Below are positions 1 through 9,700 of a stretch of DNA of 64,000 nucleotides, piece after piece. The stretch's first letter is position 1; the number at the start of each line of letters is the position of its first letter. Location: the NCBI RefSeq assembly GCF_001449115.1, contig NZ_LAIJ01000002.1:124001-188000 (forward strand), in the 5' to 3' direction. Under the pieces are notes generated by a model. The model worked only from the letters and a program-made list of their open reading frames with translations, ran no database searches and had not been told where the DNA came from. Made by a program: the position numbers and the translations under genes. The DNA is from Occallatibacter gabretensis. GTDB lineage: Bacteria > Acidobacteriota > Terriglobia > Terriglobales > Acidobacteriaceae.

Positions 1-1447
1 TCTCAATGCCAATCCAGCCGCCGCCAATCGAGAGCAGTGCAAGTATCACCAGAGGGCCAAGCATCGACCACGGACTCTCATGCGGATGCAGCTCTGGAGC
101 GCGCTGTTTGCCGAAAAATGCCAGGTACCAGAGCCGGAACATATAGAACGAAGTCAGCAGGGCAGTGAAGAGTCCAACCGCCCACAACACTCTTCCAAAA
201 GTCCCTTGCTGGAATGCAGCGTAAAGAATCGCATCTTTCGAGTAAAAGGCAGACAGAAAGGGCGCGCCTGCAATCGCAAAGACACCTGCCGTCATCGTCC
301 AGAAGGTGACAGGCAGCTTCTTTCTCAGGCCGCCCATCTTGCGCAGGTCCTGCTCACCGCCAATGCCGTGAATCACTGAACCTGCTGCAAGGAAGAGCAG
401 CGCTTTGAAGAAGGCGTGCGTCATCAGATGGAAGACGCCTGCCGAATACGCCATCACACCGCAGCCAAGGAACATGTAACCAAGCTGCGAGATAGTGGAG
501 TAAGCCAGCACGCGTTTAATATCCGTCTGGACCAATCCCATCGTCGCAGCAAAGAGCGCGGTAGCTGCGCCGATAATCGCCACAACGCTGAGCGCAACCG
601 GCGAGCGGTCAAAGATAGCGTGCGATCGGGCAATCATGTACACGCCCGCTGTGACCATGGTGGCCGCGTGGATAAGTGCGGAGACCGGCGTAGGGCCTTC
701 CATCGCATCCGGCAGCCAGACATAAAGCGGAATTTGCGCGCTCTTGCCCGCGGCGCCCACAAAGAGGCAGATGGCGATGCAGGTCAGCACGCCGCCGGTC
801 CAGCCGGGGTTCTCACCAATCTTCGTTGCAATCTCGCTGAAGGTTAGCGTGCCGAAGTTTGCCAGCAGTAGAAACATGCCGATGAGGAAGCCAAAGTCGC
901 CTATACGATTGACGACGAATGCCTTCTTGCCCGCGTCAGCCGCGGATGTCTTCTGGAACCAGAAGCCGATAAGCAGATACGACGCCAGGCCCACGCCCTC
1001 CCAGCCGACGAACATCAGCAGCGCATTGCCGGCCAGCACCAGAACGATCATGAAGAACAGGAAGAGGTTCAGGTACGCGAAGTAGCGCCAGTAGCCTTTT
1101 TCATGCGCCATGTAACCGGCGGAGTAAATATGGATAAGGAAGCCGACGCCAGTGATGATGAGCAGCATCGTCAGCGAAAGCTGATCGAGTACGAAGCCGA
1201 AATCGACATGCAGCGTGCCGACACTGATCCATGTGGGCGCGCCTTGCTCGATGACCGGAAACGTGATTGCGCCGGACCAGAACAGGTACGCGTCATGCGC
1301 GACAATCGCCAGAGACCCGAGCGGCGCCAGAAGCGCGATCAGCGTGACCAGCGCCTTGGGCAGACGGCTGCCAAAGAGCCCGTTCAGCAGGAAGCCGGCG
1401 AAAGGCAGCAGCGGAATCAACGGTAAAAATAGCAGTGGTCCGTTCAT
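1..1447 (-). CDS. nuoL: NADH-quinone oxidoreductase subunit L, partial (C-terminus beyond window)
   Basis: This is the antiporter-like membrane subunit at the distal end of the complex I membrane arm, which takes part in proton pumping. Reading from the ATG at 1447, the protein is a run of hydrophobic helices and carries the family hallmark [15 protein letters not shown] around residues 134-148, followed by a [12 protein letters not shown] segment. Later stretches such as [17 protein letters not shown], with the pump lysine, are also readable. The frame stays open to the left edge, so about 482 residues are present and the C-terminus is missing. The start overlaps the nuoK stop as ATGA, which implies translational coupling. 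nuoM and nuoN are expected beyond the window. Confidence 0.96.
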   Translation of the reverse strand, partial: MNGPLLFLPLIPLLPFAGFLLNGLFGSRLPKALVTLIALLAPLGSLAIVAHDAYLFWSGAITFPVIEQGAPTWISVGTLHVDFGFVLDQLSLTMLLIITGVGFLIHIYSAGYMAHEKGYWRYFAYLNLFLFFMIVLVLAGNALLMFVGWEGVGLASYLLIGFWFQKTSAADAGKKAFVVNRIGDFGFLIGMFLLLANFGTLTFSEIATKIGENPGWTGGVLTCIAICLFVGAAGKSAQIPLYVWLPDAMEGPTPVSALIHAATMVTAGVYMIARSHAIFDRSPVALSVVAIIGAATALFAATMGLVQTDIKRVLAYSTISQLGYMFLGCGVMAYSAGVFHLMTHAFFKALLFLAAGSVIHGIGGEQDLRKMGGLRKKLPVTFWTMTAGVFAIAGAPFLSAFYSKDAILYAAFQQGTFGRVLWAVGLFTALLTSFYMFRLWYLAFFGKQRAPELHPHESPWSMLGPLVILALLSIGGGWIGIE

Positions 1448-1746
1448 AGTTTCATCAGGTCGATTCTGTCGACGGCCAGCGTGGCGCGAGCGCGGAAGAT
1501 GGCGATGATGATGGCCAGGCCCACGGCAGCTTCAGCCGCGGCAACAACCATCACAAAGAAGACGAAGATCTGTCCCTTCACCAGGTGCCACTGATGCGCA
1601 AAGGTGACAAAGGAGAGATTGACGCCGTTGAGCATCAGCTCAATCGACATGAAGATGGTGATGAGATTGCGCCGAACGAGGAATCCGACGATTCCCAGAC
1701 AGAAGAGCGTCGCGCTCAGCAGCAGGTACCACGAGAGAGGAATCAC
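1444..1746 (-). CDS. nuoK: NADH-quinone oxidoreductase subunit K
   Basis: A small three-helix subunit of the complex I membrane arm (100 residues, the normal family length). It contains the conserved glutamates within membrane helices ([20 protein letters not shown] region and [11 protein letters not shown] region) that form part of the proton path. It begins with GTG at 1746, which overlaps the nuoJ stop as GTGA, and its own stop overlaps the nuoL start. The order J-K-L is the usual one. Confidence 0.96.
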   Translation of the reverse strand: MIPLSWYLLLSATLFCLGIVGFLVRRNLITIFMSIELMLNGVNLSFVTFAHQWHLVKGQIFVFFVMVVAAAEAAVGLAIIIAIFRARATLAVDRIDLMKL

Positions 1747-2255
1747 TTGCCGGCCTCCTGGTCTCCGTGACCTTTGCGCGCCAGCGAGACTGCGCCAAGA
1801 ATGGCGATGAGGATGAGCACGGATGTGACCTCAAAGGGCAGCAGCAGTTCGTGGAAGAGCACGCGGCTTAACTCCTCTGTGCTTGTGATCCCGTCGCTGA
1901 GCGAAACCGAGCCGAGGTCCTGCGCTTTAAGAATCACGGTTGCAATCACGGCGAGAATCGCGGCCACAGCAGGGAAGCCGAGCGCAACGGCTGCTTTACT
2001 ACCAAGCGTACGTTCTTCGCGGCCCGCGTTGAGCAGCATAATGACAAAGGTGAAGAGCACCATGATGGCGCCGGCATAGACAATAATCTGCGCAGCGGCC
2101 AGAAACTCCGCGCCGAGCAGCAGATACAGCACCGCCAGCGAAGTCATCACCACCACCAGCGAGAGCGCGCTGTTGATGGGATGCTTCTGGAGCAGGAGAT
2201 TCAGTGCTCCCGCCAGGCACAATCCGGCAAAAACAATAAAGAGAATCAGGTGCAT
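1743..2255 (-). CDS. nuoJ: NADH-quinone oxidoreductase subunit J
   Basis: A five-helix membrane subunit of complex I (170 residues). The segment [20 protein letters not shown] near residues 53-72 is the family signature around the pi-bulge helix. The start at 2255 lies after a 139-bp spacer from nuoH. In most bacteria that position is occupied by nuoI, which is not there. The stop overlaps the GTG start of nuoK. Confidence 0.95.
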   Translation of the reverse strand: MHLILFIVFAGLCLAGALNLLLQKHPINSALSLVVVMTSLAVLYLLLGAEFLAAAQIIVYAGAIMVLFTFVIMLLNAGREERTLGSKAAVALGFPAVAAILAVIATVILKAQDLGSVSLSDGITSTEELSRVLFHELLLPFEVTSVLILIAILGAVSLARKGHGDQEAGK

Positions 2256-2356
2256 CGTTCCATCGCATAATGCAGCGGCTCGAAGATTGAGCCGGTCGAG
2301 GAAGAGAGGCAGCGAAGTAACTTCGTCGCAGTAAAAGTTCTCTCCGATTGTAAATG

Positions 2357-2396
2357 AGCGTTGCGCGTAAAAAGCGCATCCTTCGTACGCAACGCT
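2357..2396. promoter_or_regulatory. Hairpin spacer between nuoH and nuoJ
   Basis: AGCGTTGCG at 2357-2365 pairs perfectly with CGCAACGCT at 2388-2396. The 22-nt loop contains a second short stem on the minus strand (GCGC...GCGC around a T run). The structure begins right at the nuoH stop codon and occupies part of the 139-bp spacer where nuoI would normally sit. It could be an attenuator, an mRNA-processing or stability site, or a remnant left by gene loss. The base pairing is seen directly; the role is inference. Confidence 0.5.
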
Positions 2397-3444
2397 ATTG
2401 CTTCAACGCAAGCCAGAGGCTTGTTCCCACAATGTTCAGAATTGCAAGCGGCAGCAGATAGCGCCACCCGAAGTTCATCAGTTGGTCGTAACGGAAGCGA
2501 GGCAGCGTGCCGCGCACCCAGATGTAAAGAAACAGAAAGAAGAAAACTTTGAGGACAAACCAGAAGATGGGCAGAATCGCGTTAATGATTTGGTTCTGAA
2601 ACGGGCCGATCAAATTGCCAAGAGGGCTGGTCCAGCCACCAAAAAACATCAGCGTAGCCACGCAGCTCACCGTAATCATGTTCGCGTATTCCGCCATGAA
2701 GAAGGTGGCAAACTTCATCGAGCTGTACTCCGTGTGATAGCCCGCAGTCAGCTCGCTTTCCGCTTCCGGCAGATCGAAGGGCGCGCGGTTGGTCTCCGCA
2801 TATGCCGCCATCAGATAGATAAAGAACGCGACGAACTGGAATCCGCCAAAGATGTTCCACGAAAGAAGGCCATGCGCAGCCTGGCTCTCCACAATCACGC
2901 GTAGATTCAGCGATCCTGCCAGCATCACAACGCCGACAAGCGACAGACCAAGCGCCAACTCATAACTGATCAGCTGAGCCGAAGAGCGCAACGACCCCAT
3001 CAGAGAATATTTATTGTTCGACGACCAGCCTGCCAGCGCAATGCCGTATACGCCGATCGACGTGATGCCGAGAACAACGAGCAGGCCAATGTTGACGTCG
3101 GAAATCTGAAAGATGCGAAAGCCCTGCGGCGCAACCTCCGGATTGCCGAACGGCACCACTGCGATAGAAATCAGAGCGCAGCCAAGCGCCAGAACAGGAG
3201 CCAGCAGATACAGCGGCTTGTAGACGCTGGTGGGCACAATGTCTTCCTTCAGGAAGAGCTTCGCGCCGTCCACCAGCGGCTGAAGCAGGCCAAAGGGGCC
3301 CACGCGGCTGGGTCCCCAGCGGTTCTGGATACGGCCGACGACCTTGCGCTCCAGAAGCACCGTGTATGCCACAGCGGTCAACAGCACCACCGTGACTACC
3401 AGCACCTTAAGAATGCTCCAAAGAACAAACCACCAGATCGTCAC
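2395..3444 (-). CDS. nuoH: NADH-quinone oxidoreductase subunit H
   Basis: The eight-helix membrane subunit that forms the quinone chamber with NuoB and NuoD. Typical motifs are present: LLERKVVGRIQNRWGPSRVG near residues 30-49, the quinone-loop segment ETNRAPFDLPEAESEL, and GYHTEYSSMKFA. Its 349 residues are normal. It begins with GTG at 3444, 36 bp after the nuoG stop. It is followed by the hairpin spacer and nuoJ rather than by nuoI. Confidence 0.96.
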   Translation of the reverse strand: MTIWWFVLWSILKVLVVTVVLLTAVAYTVLLERKVVGRIQNRWGPSRVGPFGLLQPLVDGAKLFLKEDIVPTSVYKPLYLLAPVLALGCALISIAVVPFGNPEVAPQGFRIFQISDVNIGLLVVLGITSIGVYGIALAGWSSNNKYSLMGSLRSSAQLISYELALGLSLVGVVMLAGSLNLRVIVESQAAHGLLSWNIFGGFQFVAFFIYLMAAYAETNRAPFDLPEAESELTAGYHTEYSSMKFATFFMAEYANMITVSCVATLMFFGGWTSPLGNLIGPFQNQIINAILPIFWFVLKVFFFLFLYIWVRGTLPRFRYDQLMNFGWRYLLPLAILNIVGTSLWLALKQ

Positions 3445-3480
3445 TTGACTTTAGCCTTTCGTCCTCAAAAAACGTGTGGT

Positions 3481-5817
3481 TCAGTCCGCTGCGGTCTCTG
3501 CCAGCTCGCGGGATTCATATTGATTCAATTCGCTCAAATACGCGCTGTGGCGGCCCAGTTCACCGGAGGTGAATAACCCATCATGCGCCGGTGCAATCAT
3601 CTCACTGCCAGCCGAAGCAATCGCCGAAACCGGCACAAAACCCGGCTCAGTGGAAACATCGTTTCCGGCAAAAAGATTCAGCCGGTCAAGCTTGTACGCA
3701 GGCACCAGTCGCTCGATCTCATCCAGCACTGCCAGCGGATCAAACGGGCTGACCTTCGGTTCAAGACCATTCGCAGTGAGCCATACGGCATGTCGATCAG
3801 CTTCGCCAGCCTGCGCGCCGCGCGACTGGCCAAAGTCTCCAACCGCACCGCCCTTGCCAAACGGCACAAGCGTCTTTACATCCACGCCCATACTGCCGGC
3901 GAGTCGCACTAGAATTTCGAAATCCGGCTTCGTACCCGCATGATCGGCGGCTTTCTTCACCAGCTGCACATCGCCAAAGGTATTCGTCACAGTGCCGGTC
4001 TTTTCATAGAGACTTGCAGCAGGGAAGACAACATCCGCCAGCGCCGTCGTCTCCGTCGGAAACAGATCGAGCACAATGACAAACGCGCCATTCAGGTTTG
4101 CAGGATCAACGCCTGCCCTCTTCGCCGGGTTCGCGCCCACAACAAGAAGCGCACCAAGCTTGCCCTCCCGAGCCGCATCAAAGATCTGCGCCTGCGATTT
4201 GCCGGCCTTCACCGGCAGTCCCGAATACTCCTGCGCAAAAGCTCCCGCCTCGCCTACCGGCACATAGCCAGGAAGCAAATCCGGCAGTAAGCCCATGTCA
4301 GCCGCGCCACGCGAGTTCGAATGATCGCCCAGATACGCAAACCGCACATTGCCGCGATTCAATCCCCACGCCACAAGCGACTTCAGTTGCGCACCACGGA
4401 ACTCCTGCCCGAAGATAATCAGCAGCGAGTCCTCAGCCATGACGGCCTTGGCAAACTCGCTCTGCTGCTGATCCAGCAGCGTCGTCACATCCTTGTAGCC
4501 ATTCGGTGGCACGCCTTGCGCAGCCTTCGCCTGCCGCTCCAGCTTGATCGTCTCGTGATTCACCACATACAGCCGCGCGTGATTCAGCCGCACATTCGTG
4601 CGCAGGTTCCACGCCAGCAGCGGATGCTCTTCCGTCGGATTGCCGCCAATCAGCAGAATCGCCGGAGCACTCGCCGTTTCGCGCAAGGTCGCGATCTTAC
4701 CCTCATGCCCAGCCAGTGCCTGCACAAAGCTCACATAGTCGGTGCTGCGGTCGTGATCAATATTGTTGGTGCCAAGAACCGTGCGCGCAAATTTCTGCAA
4801 CAGGTAATTCTCTTCGTTTGTCGTGCGGTTGGAGCCGATGACGCCAATCGCATCGCCGCCCCCAGTCTTTCCAGACTGGTTGTCTCGAATCTCCTTCAGC
4901 TTCGTGCCGGCCACACGCAGCGCATGCTCCCAGGTCGTCGGCTCAAGCTTTCCTGCGGCGTTGCGAACCAGAGGCTTGGTCAGGCGCTCACTGGATTCGA
5001 CAAAATCAAATCCGAACCGTCCCTTGGCACAAAGGAAATCGCCATTGATGCCGCTCTTGTCGCGGTTATCCGCGCGCACAATCTCTGTGCCGTCATTCGA
5101 CTGCTTCACGCCGAGCGTTACCTTGCATCCGTCGCCGCAATGCGTGCATACGGTAGAAACGTGGTTCATCTCCCACGGCCGCGTCTTATAGCGATACGAT
5201 CCGGAAGTCAGCGCGCCCACCGGGCAGGCATCAATGCACATGCCGCACTGTTCGCAATCCAGATGATCGCCGCCGTTCGGCGCAATCACTGACGTCACGC
5301 CGCGGTTCTGAATACCCAGCGCGTACACATCCATCCCCTCGCCGCACATGCGCACGCAGCGATAGCAGAGAATGCAGCGTGGCCTGTCAAAATAGACCGC
5401 TGGAGACCATTGTTGTTCCTCGCGGTGCTGCTTCGCCTCAACATAAAGGCTCTCGCCCGCGCCGTACTTGAAGGTCATATCCTGCAGCTCGCACTCGCCG
5501 CCCGCATCACAGACCGGGCAGTCCAGCGGGTGATTGCCGAGCAGCAATTGAATCGTCGCCTTGCGCGCCTGCGCAATCTCGGGCGACTCGGTAACGAAGA
5601 CCTGTCCCTCGGCAACCGTCGTCGTGCATGCGGTCTGCAGCTTGGGAACCTTCTCCTGGCGCACCACGCACATACGGCAGGCGGCCTGCAGGCTCAGCCC
5701 CGGGTAATAGCAGAAAGCAGGAATCTCAATACCGGCCTTGCGGCAAGCATCGATCAGCAGCGTCCCTGCGGGAGCCATCAGCTTCTTTCCATCGACCGTG
5801 AAGGTTACGTCAGCCAC
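3481..5817 (-). CDS. nuoG: NADH-quinone oxidoreductase subunit G
   Basis: The large iron-sulfur subunit of the complex I peripheral arm (778 residues, close to the Thermus-type length). In order it has an N-terminal [2Fe-2S] ferredoxin domain with Cys36, 47, 50 and 64; a His96/Cys100/103/109 cluster site; two four-Cys clusters at 148-158 and 188-198; and then a molybdopterin-oxidoreductase-like domain. That domain starts with Cys224-x2-Cys227-x3-Cys231 and Cys263, the extra N7-type cluster found only in some bacteria. The start is GTG at 5817 with a GGAG Shine-Dalgarno sequence about 10 bases upstream. It lies between nuoF and nuoH. Confidence 0.97.
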   Translation of the reverse strand: MADVTFTVDGKKLMAPAGTLLIDACRKAGIEIPAFCYYPGLSLQAACRMCVVRQEKVPKLQTACTTTVAEGQVFVTESPEIAQARKATIQLLLGNHPLDCPVCDAGGECELQDMTFKYGAGESLYVEAKQHREEQQWSPAVYFDRPRCILCYRCVRMCGEGMDVYALGIQNRGVTSVIAPNGGDHLDCEQCGMCIDACPVGALTSGSYRYKTRPWEMNHVSTVCTHCGDGCKVTLGVKQSNDGTEIVRADNRDKSGINGDFLCAKGRFGFDFVESSERLTKPLVRNAAGKLEPTTWEHALRVAGTKLKEIRDNQSGKTGGGDAIGVIGSNRTTNEENYLLQKFARTVLGTNNIDHDRSTDYVSFVQALAGHEGKIATLRETASAPAILLIGGNPTEEHPLLAWNLRTNVRLNHARLYVVNHETIKLERQAKAAQGVPPNGYKDVTTLLDQQQSEFAKAVMAEDSLLIIFGQEFRGAQLKSLVAWGLNRGNVRFAYLGDHSNSRGAADMGLLPDLLPGYVPVGEAGAFAQEYSGLPVKAGKSQAQIFDAAREGKLGALLVVGANPAKRAGVDPANLNGAFVIVLDLFPTETTALADVVFPAASLYEKTGTVTNTFGDVQLVKKAADHAGTKPDFEILVRLAGSMGVDVKTLVPFGKGGAVGDFGQSRGAQAGEADRHAVWLTANGLEPKVSPFDPLAVLDEIERLVPAYKLDRLNLFAGNDVSTEPGFVPVSAIASAGSEMIAPAHDGLFTSGELGRHSAYLSELNQYESRELAETAAD

Positions 5818-5844
5818 TTCGTCTCCAGTTCATCCTTGACGCCG

Positions 5845-7155
5845 CTAAACAACGGCCAGTTCTACATGCTTCGCAAACGGGCACGGTTTCCCGTTCAGGT
5901 GATCCTCAAACTCCTTGCGGAACTTCTTCACAAATCCAATCGTTGGCATTGCTGCCGCATCGCCAAGCGGGCAGAAGGTGCGCCCCATCATGTTTTCGGC
6001 AAGGTACTGAATGTTATCGATATCTTTCTCCGTGCCAAAGCCCGCATGGAAGCGCGTCAGCGACTTCTTCAGCCAATCCGTTCCCTCGCGGCACGGAATG
6101 CACCATCCGCAGCTCTCATGCGCATAGAAGCTGATCGTCCGCAGTGCAAACTCGACCATGCAGGTCTGATCATCAATGACCACGACCCCGCCTGAGCCAA
6201 GCATCGATCCCGCTTTACCCACCTGGTCGAAATCCATGCCGAGGTTTTCAATCTCTTCGGGCAGTAGCACTGGAGTCGAAGACCCACCCGGCACAACCGC
6301 CTTCAGCTTGCGTCCGCCGCGCACGCCGCCGCCAACCTCGTAAATCATCTTCTTGAGGTTGTAGCCCATTGGCAGCTCGTAAATCCCGGGCCGCTCCACA
6401 TGTCCGCTCAGACCAAAGAGACGCGTTCCACCGTTGCGCTCCGAGCCCACAGCTGCATACGCCGCCCCCCCCATGCTGATCACATGCGGAACAGAAGCAA
6501 TAGTCTCAGCATTGTTGATCACCGTCGGGCCGCCATACAAACCAACCACTGCAGGGAAGGGCGGCTTGATGCGCGGCACGCCCCGCTTGCCTTCAAGCGA
6601 CTCCATCAGCGCCGACTCTTCGCCAACCTCGTACGCACCCGCACCGCTCTGCGTAATCACATTGAACTCGAAATCCGAGCCGAGAACATTCTTGCCCAGG
6701 ATGCCCTTCTCATAGGCATCGGCAACAGCCTTCTCCGTGATCTCCAGCAGGTAGCGGTATTCGCCGCGAAGATAAATGAAGCCCGTCTTCGCGCCAATCG
6801 CAAGACCCGCAATCATCGTGCCTTCAATCACCGCATGAGGATCGTGCAGAAAAATCAGATGGTCCTTACAAGTGCCCGGCTCGCTCTCATCGCCGTTCAC
6901 CAGCACATACTTCGGCTTGGCGCTCTGCTTGGGCACAAACGACCACTTCAGTCCCGTCGGAAAGCCAGCCCCGCCGCGCCCGCGCAGGCCCGAGGACTTC
7001 ATTTCATTGATGACCCACTCTGGCCCTTCCGCAATGCACTTCTTCAGCGACTCGTACCCGCCCAGCTCCATGTACTTGTCGATATTCGCCGCGCCCATAC
7101 CAAAGCGCTTCGTCACAATCTTCACTTCATCGGGATGCGAGACCAGCCTAGGCAT
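5845..7155 (-). CDS. nuoF: NADH-quinone oxidoreductase subunit F
   Basis: The NADH- and FMN-binding subunit of complex I (436 residues). The glycine-rich GRGGAGFPTG at residues 59-68 belongs to the FMN/NADH site, an SLBB domain follows, and the N3 [4Fe-4S] ligands are Cys349, Cys352, Cys355 and Cys395. The ATG at 7155 lies inside the 3' end of nuoE (8-bp overlap), so the two are probably translationally coupled. NuoE and NuoF form the NADH-oxidising module with NuoG. Confidence 0.97.
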   Translation of the reverse strand: MPRLVSHPDEVKIVTKRFGMGAANIDKYMELGGYESLKKCIAEGPEWVINEMKSSGLRGRGGAGFPTGLKWSFVPKQSAKPKYVLVNGDESEPGTCKDHLIFLHDPHAVIEGTMIAGLAIGAKTGFIYLRGEYRYLLEITEKAVADAYEKGILGKNVLGSDFEFNVITQSGAGAYEVGEESALMESLEGKRGVPRIKPPFPAVVGLYGGPTVINNAETIASVPHVISMGGAAYAAVGSERNGGTRLFGLSGHVERPGIYELPMGYNLKKMIYEVGGGVRGGRKLKAVVPGGSSTPVLLPEEIENLGMDFDQVGKAGSMLGSGGVVVIDDQTCMVEFALRTISFYAHESCGWCIPCREGTDWLKKSLTRFHAGFGTEKDIDNIQYLAENMMGRTFCPLGDAAAMPTIGFVKKFRKEFEDHLNGKPCPFAKHVELAVV

Positions 7156-7678
7156 TCTTCACGCTCCCGTTCGCCTTGCTCTTATATTCACTGATGATCT
7201 TAGGCACATCGTTCGGAGTCAGCTCATCATGAAAGGCATAGTTCACCTGGATTGCAGGCGCCCAGCAGCAGACCCCGATGCATTCCACTTCTTCAAGCGA
7301 AAAAACTCCATCCGATGTAACGCCCTTGTGCCCAATATGCAGCTCATCCTGAAAGCGCTCATACAACTCATACGCGCCGCGCAGCATGCAGCTGATATTG
7401 GTGCATACCTGGATGTTGAATTTTCCCGCAGGCTTGAAGCGAAGCATCGAGTAATACGTCGCCACGTTGCGAACATCGAGCTGCGTGATGCCAATGCGCT
7501 CAGCCACTTCCGCAATCACAGCATCAGAGAGATAACCAATCTCGTCCTGCGCATAGAGCAGCATGGGAATCAGCGCCGAGCGCTTCACCGGATACTTGGC
7601 CACAAGCACGTCAAAGCGCGCCGACAGCTGGGGCGAAAAGATGGACATCGTCTCCGTGTTCGATTCTTTGGGGCTCAT
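7148..7678 (-). CDS. nuoE: NADH-quinone oxidoreductase subunit E
   Basis: The thioredoxin-fold [2Fe-2S] subunit of the NADH dehydrogenase module (176 residues). Ligands are Cys92-x4-Cys97 and Cys133-x3-Cys137, as in the family. Its ATG at 7678 overlaps the TGA of the preceding unknown gene as ATGA. Its end overlaps nuoF by 8 bp. Confidence 0.96.
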   Translation of the reverse strand: MSPKESNTETMSIFSPQLSARFDVLVAKYPVKRSALIPMLLYAQDEIGYLSDAVIAEVAERIGITQLDVRNVATYYSMLRFKPAGKFNIQVCTNISCMLRGAYELYERFQDELHIGHKGVTSDGVFSLEEVECIGVCCWAPAIQVNYAFHDELTPNDVPKIISEYKSKANGSVKNA

Positions 7679-7995
7679 TGCATCAACTCCCGTGCCCAGG
7701 CTTCCGCTGCCAAATCCATCTCTTCCTCACCTGCCGCGCTTTTCAGCTGCCCGGCTTCGGTTAATTTCAGCATCCCGCTCTGTCCATCTTCACGCTGCCA
7801 GTTCACTTTTGCCCCGCCGCGTTTCAAATCCAGCCACTTGTCGCCGTGCCGGACTGTAATCTGCTCCTCGCCCAACTCCACCGTGGCTTGCCGGTTTCCG
7901 TTCAATCCATGCGCCGCGGTGTAACTGCGGAGCAGGGAAGCGAGCGATACCCAAAGTTCCACATACAACCGCTCGCTGTGGTCAGTGACCGACAC
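7675..7995 (-). CDS. Conserved hypothetical protein inserted between nuoD and nuoE
   Basis: A 106-residue soluble protein that I do not recognise. It has no signal peptide, membrane segment or Cys cluster. The N-terminal third looks helical, the middle has alternating beta-like segments (EEQITVRHGDKWLDLKRGG), and the C-terminus is acidic and helical. It starts with GTG at 7995, which shares one base with the nuoD stop (TAGTG), and ends with ATGA into nuoE. Both junctions are therefore translationally coupled and the frame is not a spurious spacer ORF. Such tight embedding suggests an assembly factor or accessory subunit of complex I. That is inference from position only. Confidence 0.8.
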   Translation of the reverse strand: MSVTDHSERLYVELWVSLASLLRSYTAAHGLNGNRQATVELGEEQITVRHGDKWLDLKRGGAKVNWQREDGQSGMLKLTEAGQLKSAAGEEEMDLAAEAWARELMQ

Positions 7996-9218
7996 TAGCG
8001 GTCAATCTCCCCCAGCACAATATCGATCGAACCGATCACAGCCACCACATCGGCCAGCATCCGTCCCTTGCACATCGTTTCCAGCGCCTGTAACGAAGCA
8101 AATCCCGGGTACCGCATGTGCACGCGATATGGCTTAGCGGTGCCGTCGGAAACCACGTAATACCCCATCTGGCCGTGACCCGATTCAATCTGCTGATACA
8201 CTTCGCCCGCCGGAACCGCAAAACCCTCAGTCACAATCTTAAAGTGATGAATCAACGCTTCCATCTGCGTCTTCATCACCTCGCGATCCGGCAGCACAAT
8301 CTTCGGCGCATACGCCTTGTAATCGCCTTCCGGCATTCCATCCAGCGCCTGATTAATGATCTTCACGCTCTCGCGCATCTCGTCGAGCCGCACAACATAG
8401 CGCGCCCAAACATCGCAGCCGTCCGATATCGGCACATTGAACTGAAACTTCTCGTAGCTCGAGTACGGCATATCACGCCGCAGATCGACATCAATTCCCG
8501 AAGCGCGAGCCACAGGCCCGGTAACAGCCAGAGCAATAGCATCTTCCTTCGAAAGGTGCCCGATGTTCTTGAGCCGGTTCACAAAGATCGGATTGCCCGT
8601 CAACAAATTCGAGTATTCATCAATCTTTTCCGGAAAGGTCGTTATAAAGCCCTTGATCCGCTCATACATTCCCAGCGGCGGCTCCATTGAAAGGCCACCA
8701 ATGCGGAAGTAGCTGGTCATCATGCGCTGACCTGCCACCATCTCAAAGATCTTCAGAATCTCTTCGCGCTCGCGGAAGGTATAGAGAAAAACCGTCAGCG
8801 CGCCAATGTCCATGGCGTGCGTGCCCAGCCAGATCAGGTGCGAATTAACGCGCGTCAGCTCCGTCAGCAACACGCGAATCCACTGCGCCTTCTCGGGAAT
8901 TTCCAACTCCAGTAGCTTCTCAACAGCCAGGCAGTAACAGAGGTTGTTGGCCAGCGGCCCCAGGTAATCCACACGGTCCGTCATCGGAACCACCTGCTGA
9001 TAAAACTTTGCCTCGCAGGTCTTCTCAATCCCCGTATGCAGATAGCCAATTTCGGGATACAGCCGGACGACAATCTCGCCGTCAATCTCCAGCACCAGCC
9101 TCAGCACACCATGTGTGGACGGGTGCTGCGGGCCCATATTCAACACCATGTGCTGATCGCTTGAACCCTCGGCAACAGGAGCTTCCAGGATCGGCGTGCC
9201 TACGTCGAAATCCGCCAT
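7995..9218 (-). CDS. nuoD: NADH-quinone oxidoreductase subunit D
   Basis: The 49-kDa-type quinone-pocket subunit (407 residues), homologous to the large subunit of NiFe hydrogenases. The N-terminal segment NMGPQHPSTHGVLRLVLE, with its quinone-site histidine, begins at about residue 28. GYLHTGIEK and RIGGLSMEPP are further family motifs. The ATG at 9218 shares a base with the nuoC stop (TAATG). NuoD docks on NuoB, whose gene is not in this operon. Confidence 0.97.
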   Translation of the reverse strand: MADFDVGTPILEAPVAEGSSDQHMVLNMGPQHPSTHGVLRLVLEIDGEIVVRLYPEIGYLHTGIEKTCEAKFYQQVVPMTDRVDYLGPLANNLCYCLAVEKLLELEIPEKAQWIRVLLTELTRVNSHLIWLGTHAMDIGALTVFLYTFREREEILKIFEMVAGQRMMTSYFRIGGLSMEPPLGMYERIKGFITTFPEKIDEYSNLLTGNPIFVNRLKNIGHLSKEDAIALAVTGPVARASGIDVDLRRDMPYSSYEKFQFNVPISDGCDVWARYVVRLDEMRESVKIINQALDGMPEGDYKAYAPKIVLPDREVMKTQMEALIHHFKIVTEGFAVPAGEVYQQIESGHGQMGYYVVSDGTAKPYRVHMRYPGFASLQALETMCKGRMLADVVAVIGSIDIVLGEIDR

Positions 9219-9700
9219 TAGCGATACCCCTCCACCGGATAGTCCTTGCGCAGCGGATGTCCCACCCAGTCATCCGGCATCAAAATACGCCGCAGATTCG
9301 GATGGTTTTCAAAACGAATGCCGAAAAGGTCAAAGACCTCGCGCTCATAATAGTTCGCGCCCGGCCAGATACGCGTGATGGATTCCACCGACGCATCCGC
9401 CTCATCCACCAGCACGCGCAACCGCACCACTTCTTTAAACTGATGCGACTGAATGTGATAGCTCAGCTGAAACCGCGGCGTCGAAGGATACCAGTCCACC
9501 GCCGTCATATCCTGAAACGCGTTGTACCCCGCAGCCTGCACAGCCTTCAGCGCAGCAACAATGTTGTCACTCGCCACCGTCAACGTCAGCTCGCCGCGAT
9601 CAAACTTCGCGTCCGTAATCAGCTCGCCCAAAGCCTTCACAGCCGGATGCTCCGGCAGCTTTTCGGTCACGGCGGCTTTTCCCAGCAGCGTTTCTGCCAT
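9218..9700 (-). CDS. nuoC: NADH-quinone oxidoreductase subunit C
   Basis: The 30-kDa-type hydrophilic subunit of the peripheral arm (160 residues). The signature YEREVFDLFGIRFENHPNL and the terminal GHPLRKDYPVEGYR are present. It is separate from NuoD, unlike the NuoCD fusion of enterobacteria. The start shares one base with the nuoA stop (TAATG), so nothing can be missing between A and C within this operon. nuoB has been cleanly omitted or relocated. Confidence 0.96.
   Translation of the reverse strand: MAETLLGKAAVTEKLPEHPAVKALGELITDAKFDRGELTLTVASDNIVAALKAVQAAGYNAFQDMTAVDWYPSTPRFQLSYHIQSHQFKEVVRLRVLVDEADASVESITRIWPGANYYEREVFDLFGIRFENHPNLRRILMPDDWVGHPLRKDYPVEGYR

Noticed and set aside
4321..5292. 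Plus-strand open frame opposite nuoG
   Set aside because: Arg/His-rich product, antisense to the cluster-binding region of NuoG; codon shadow.
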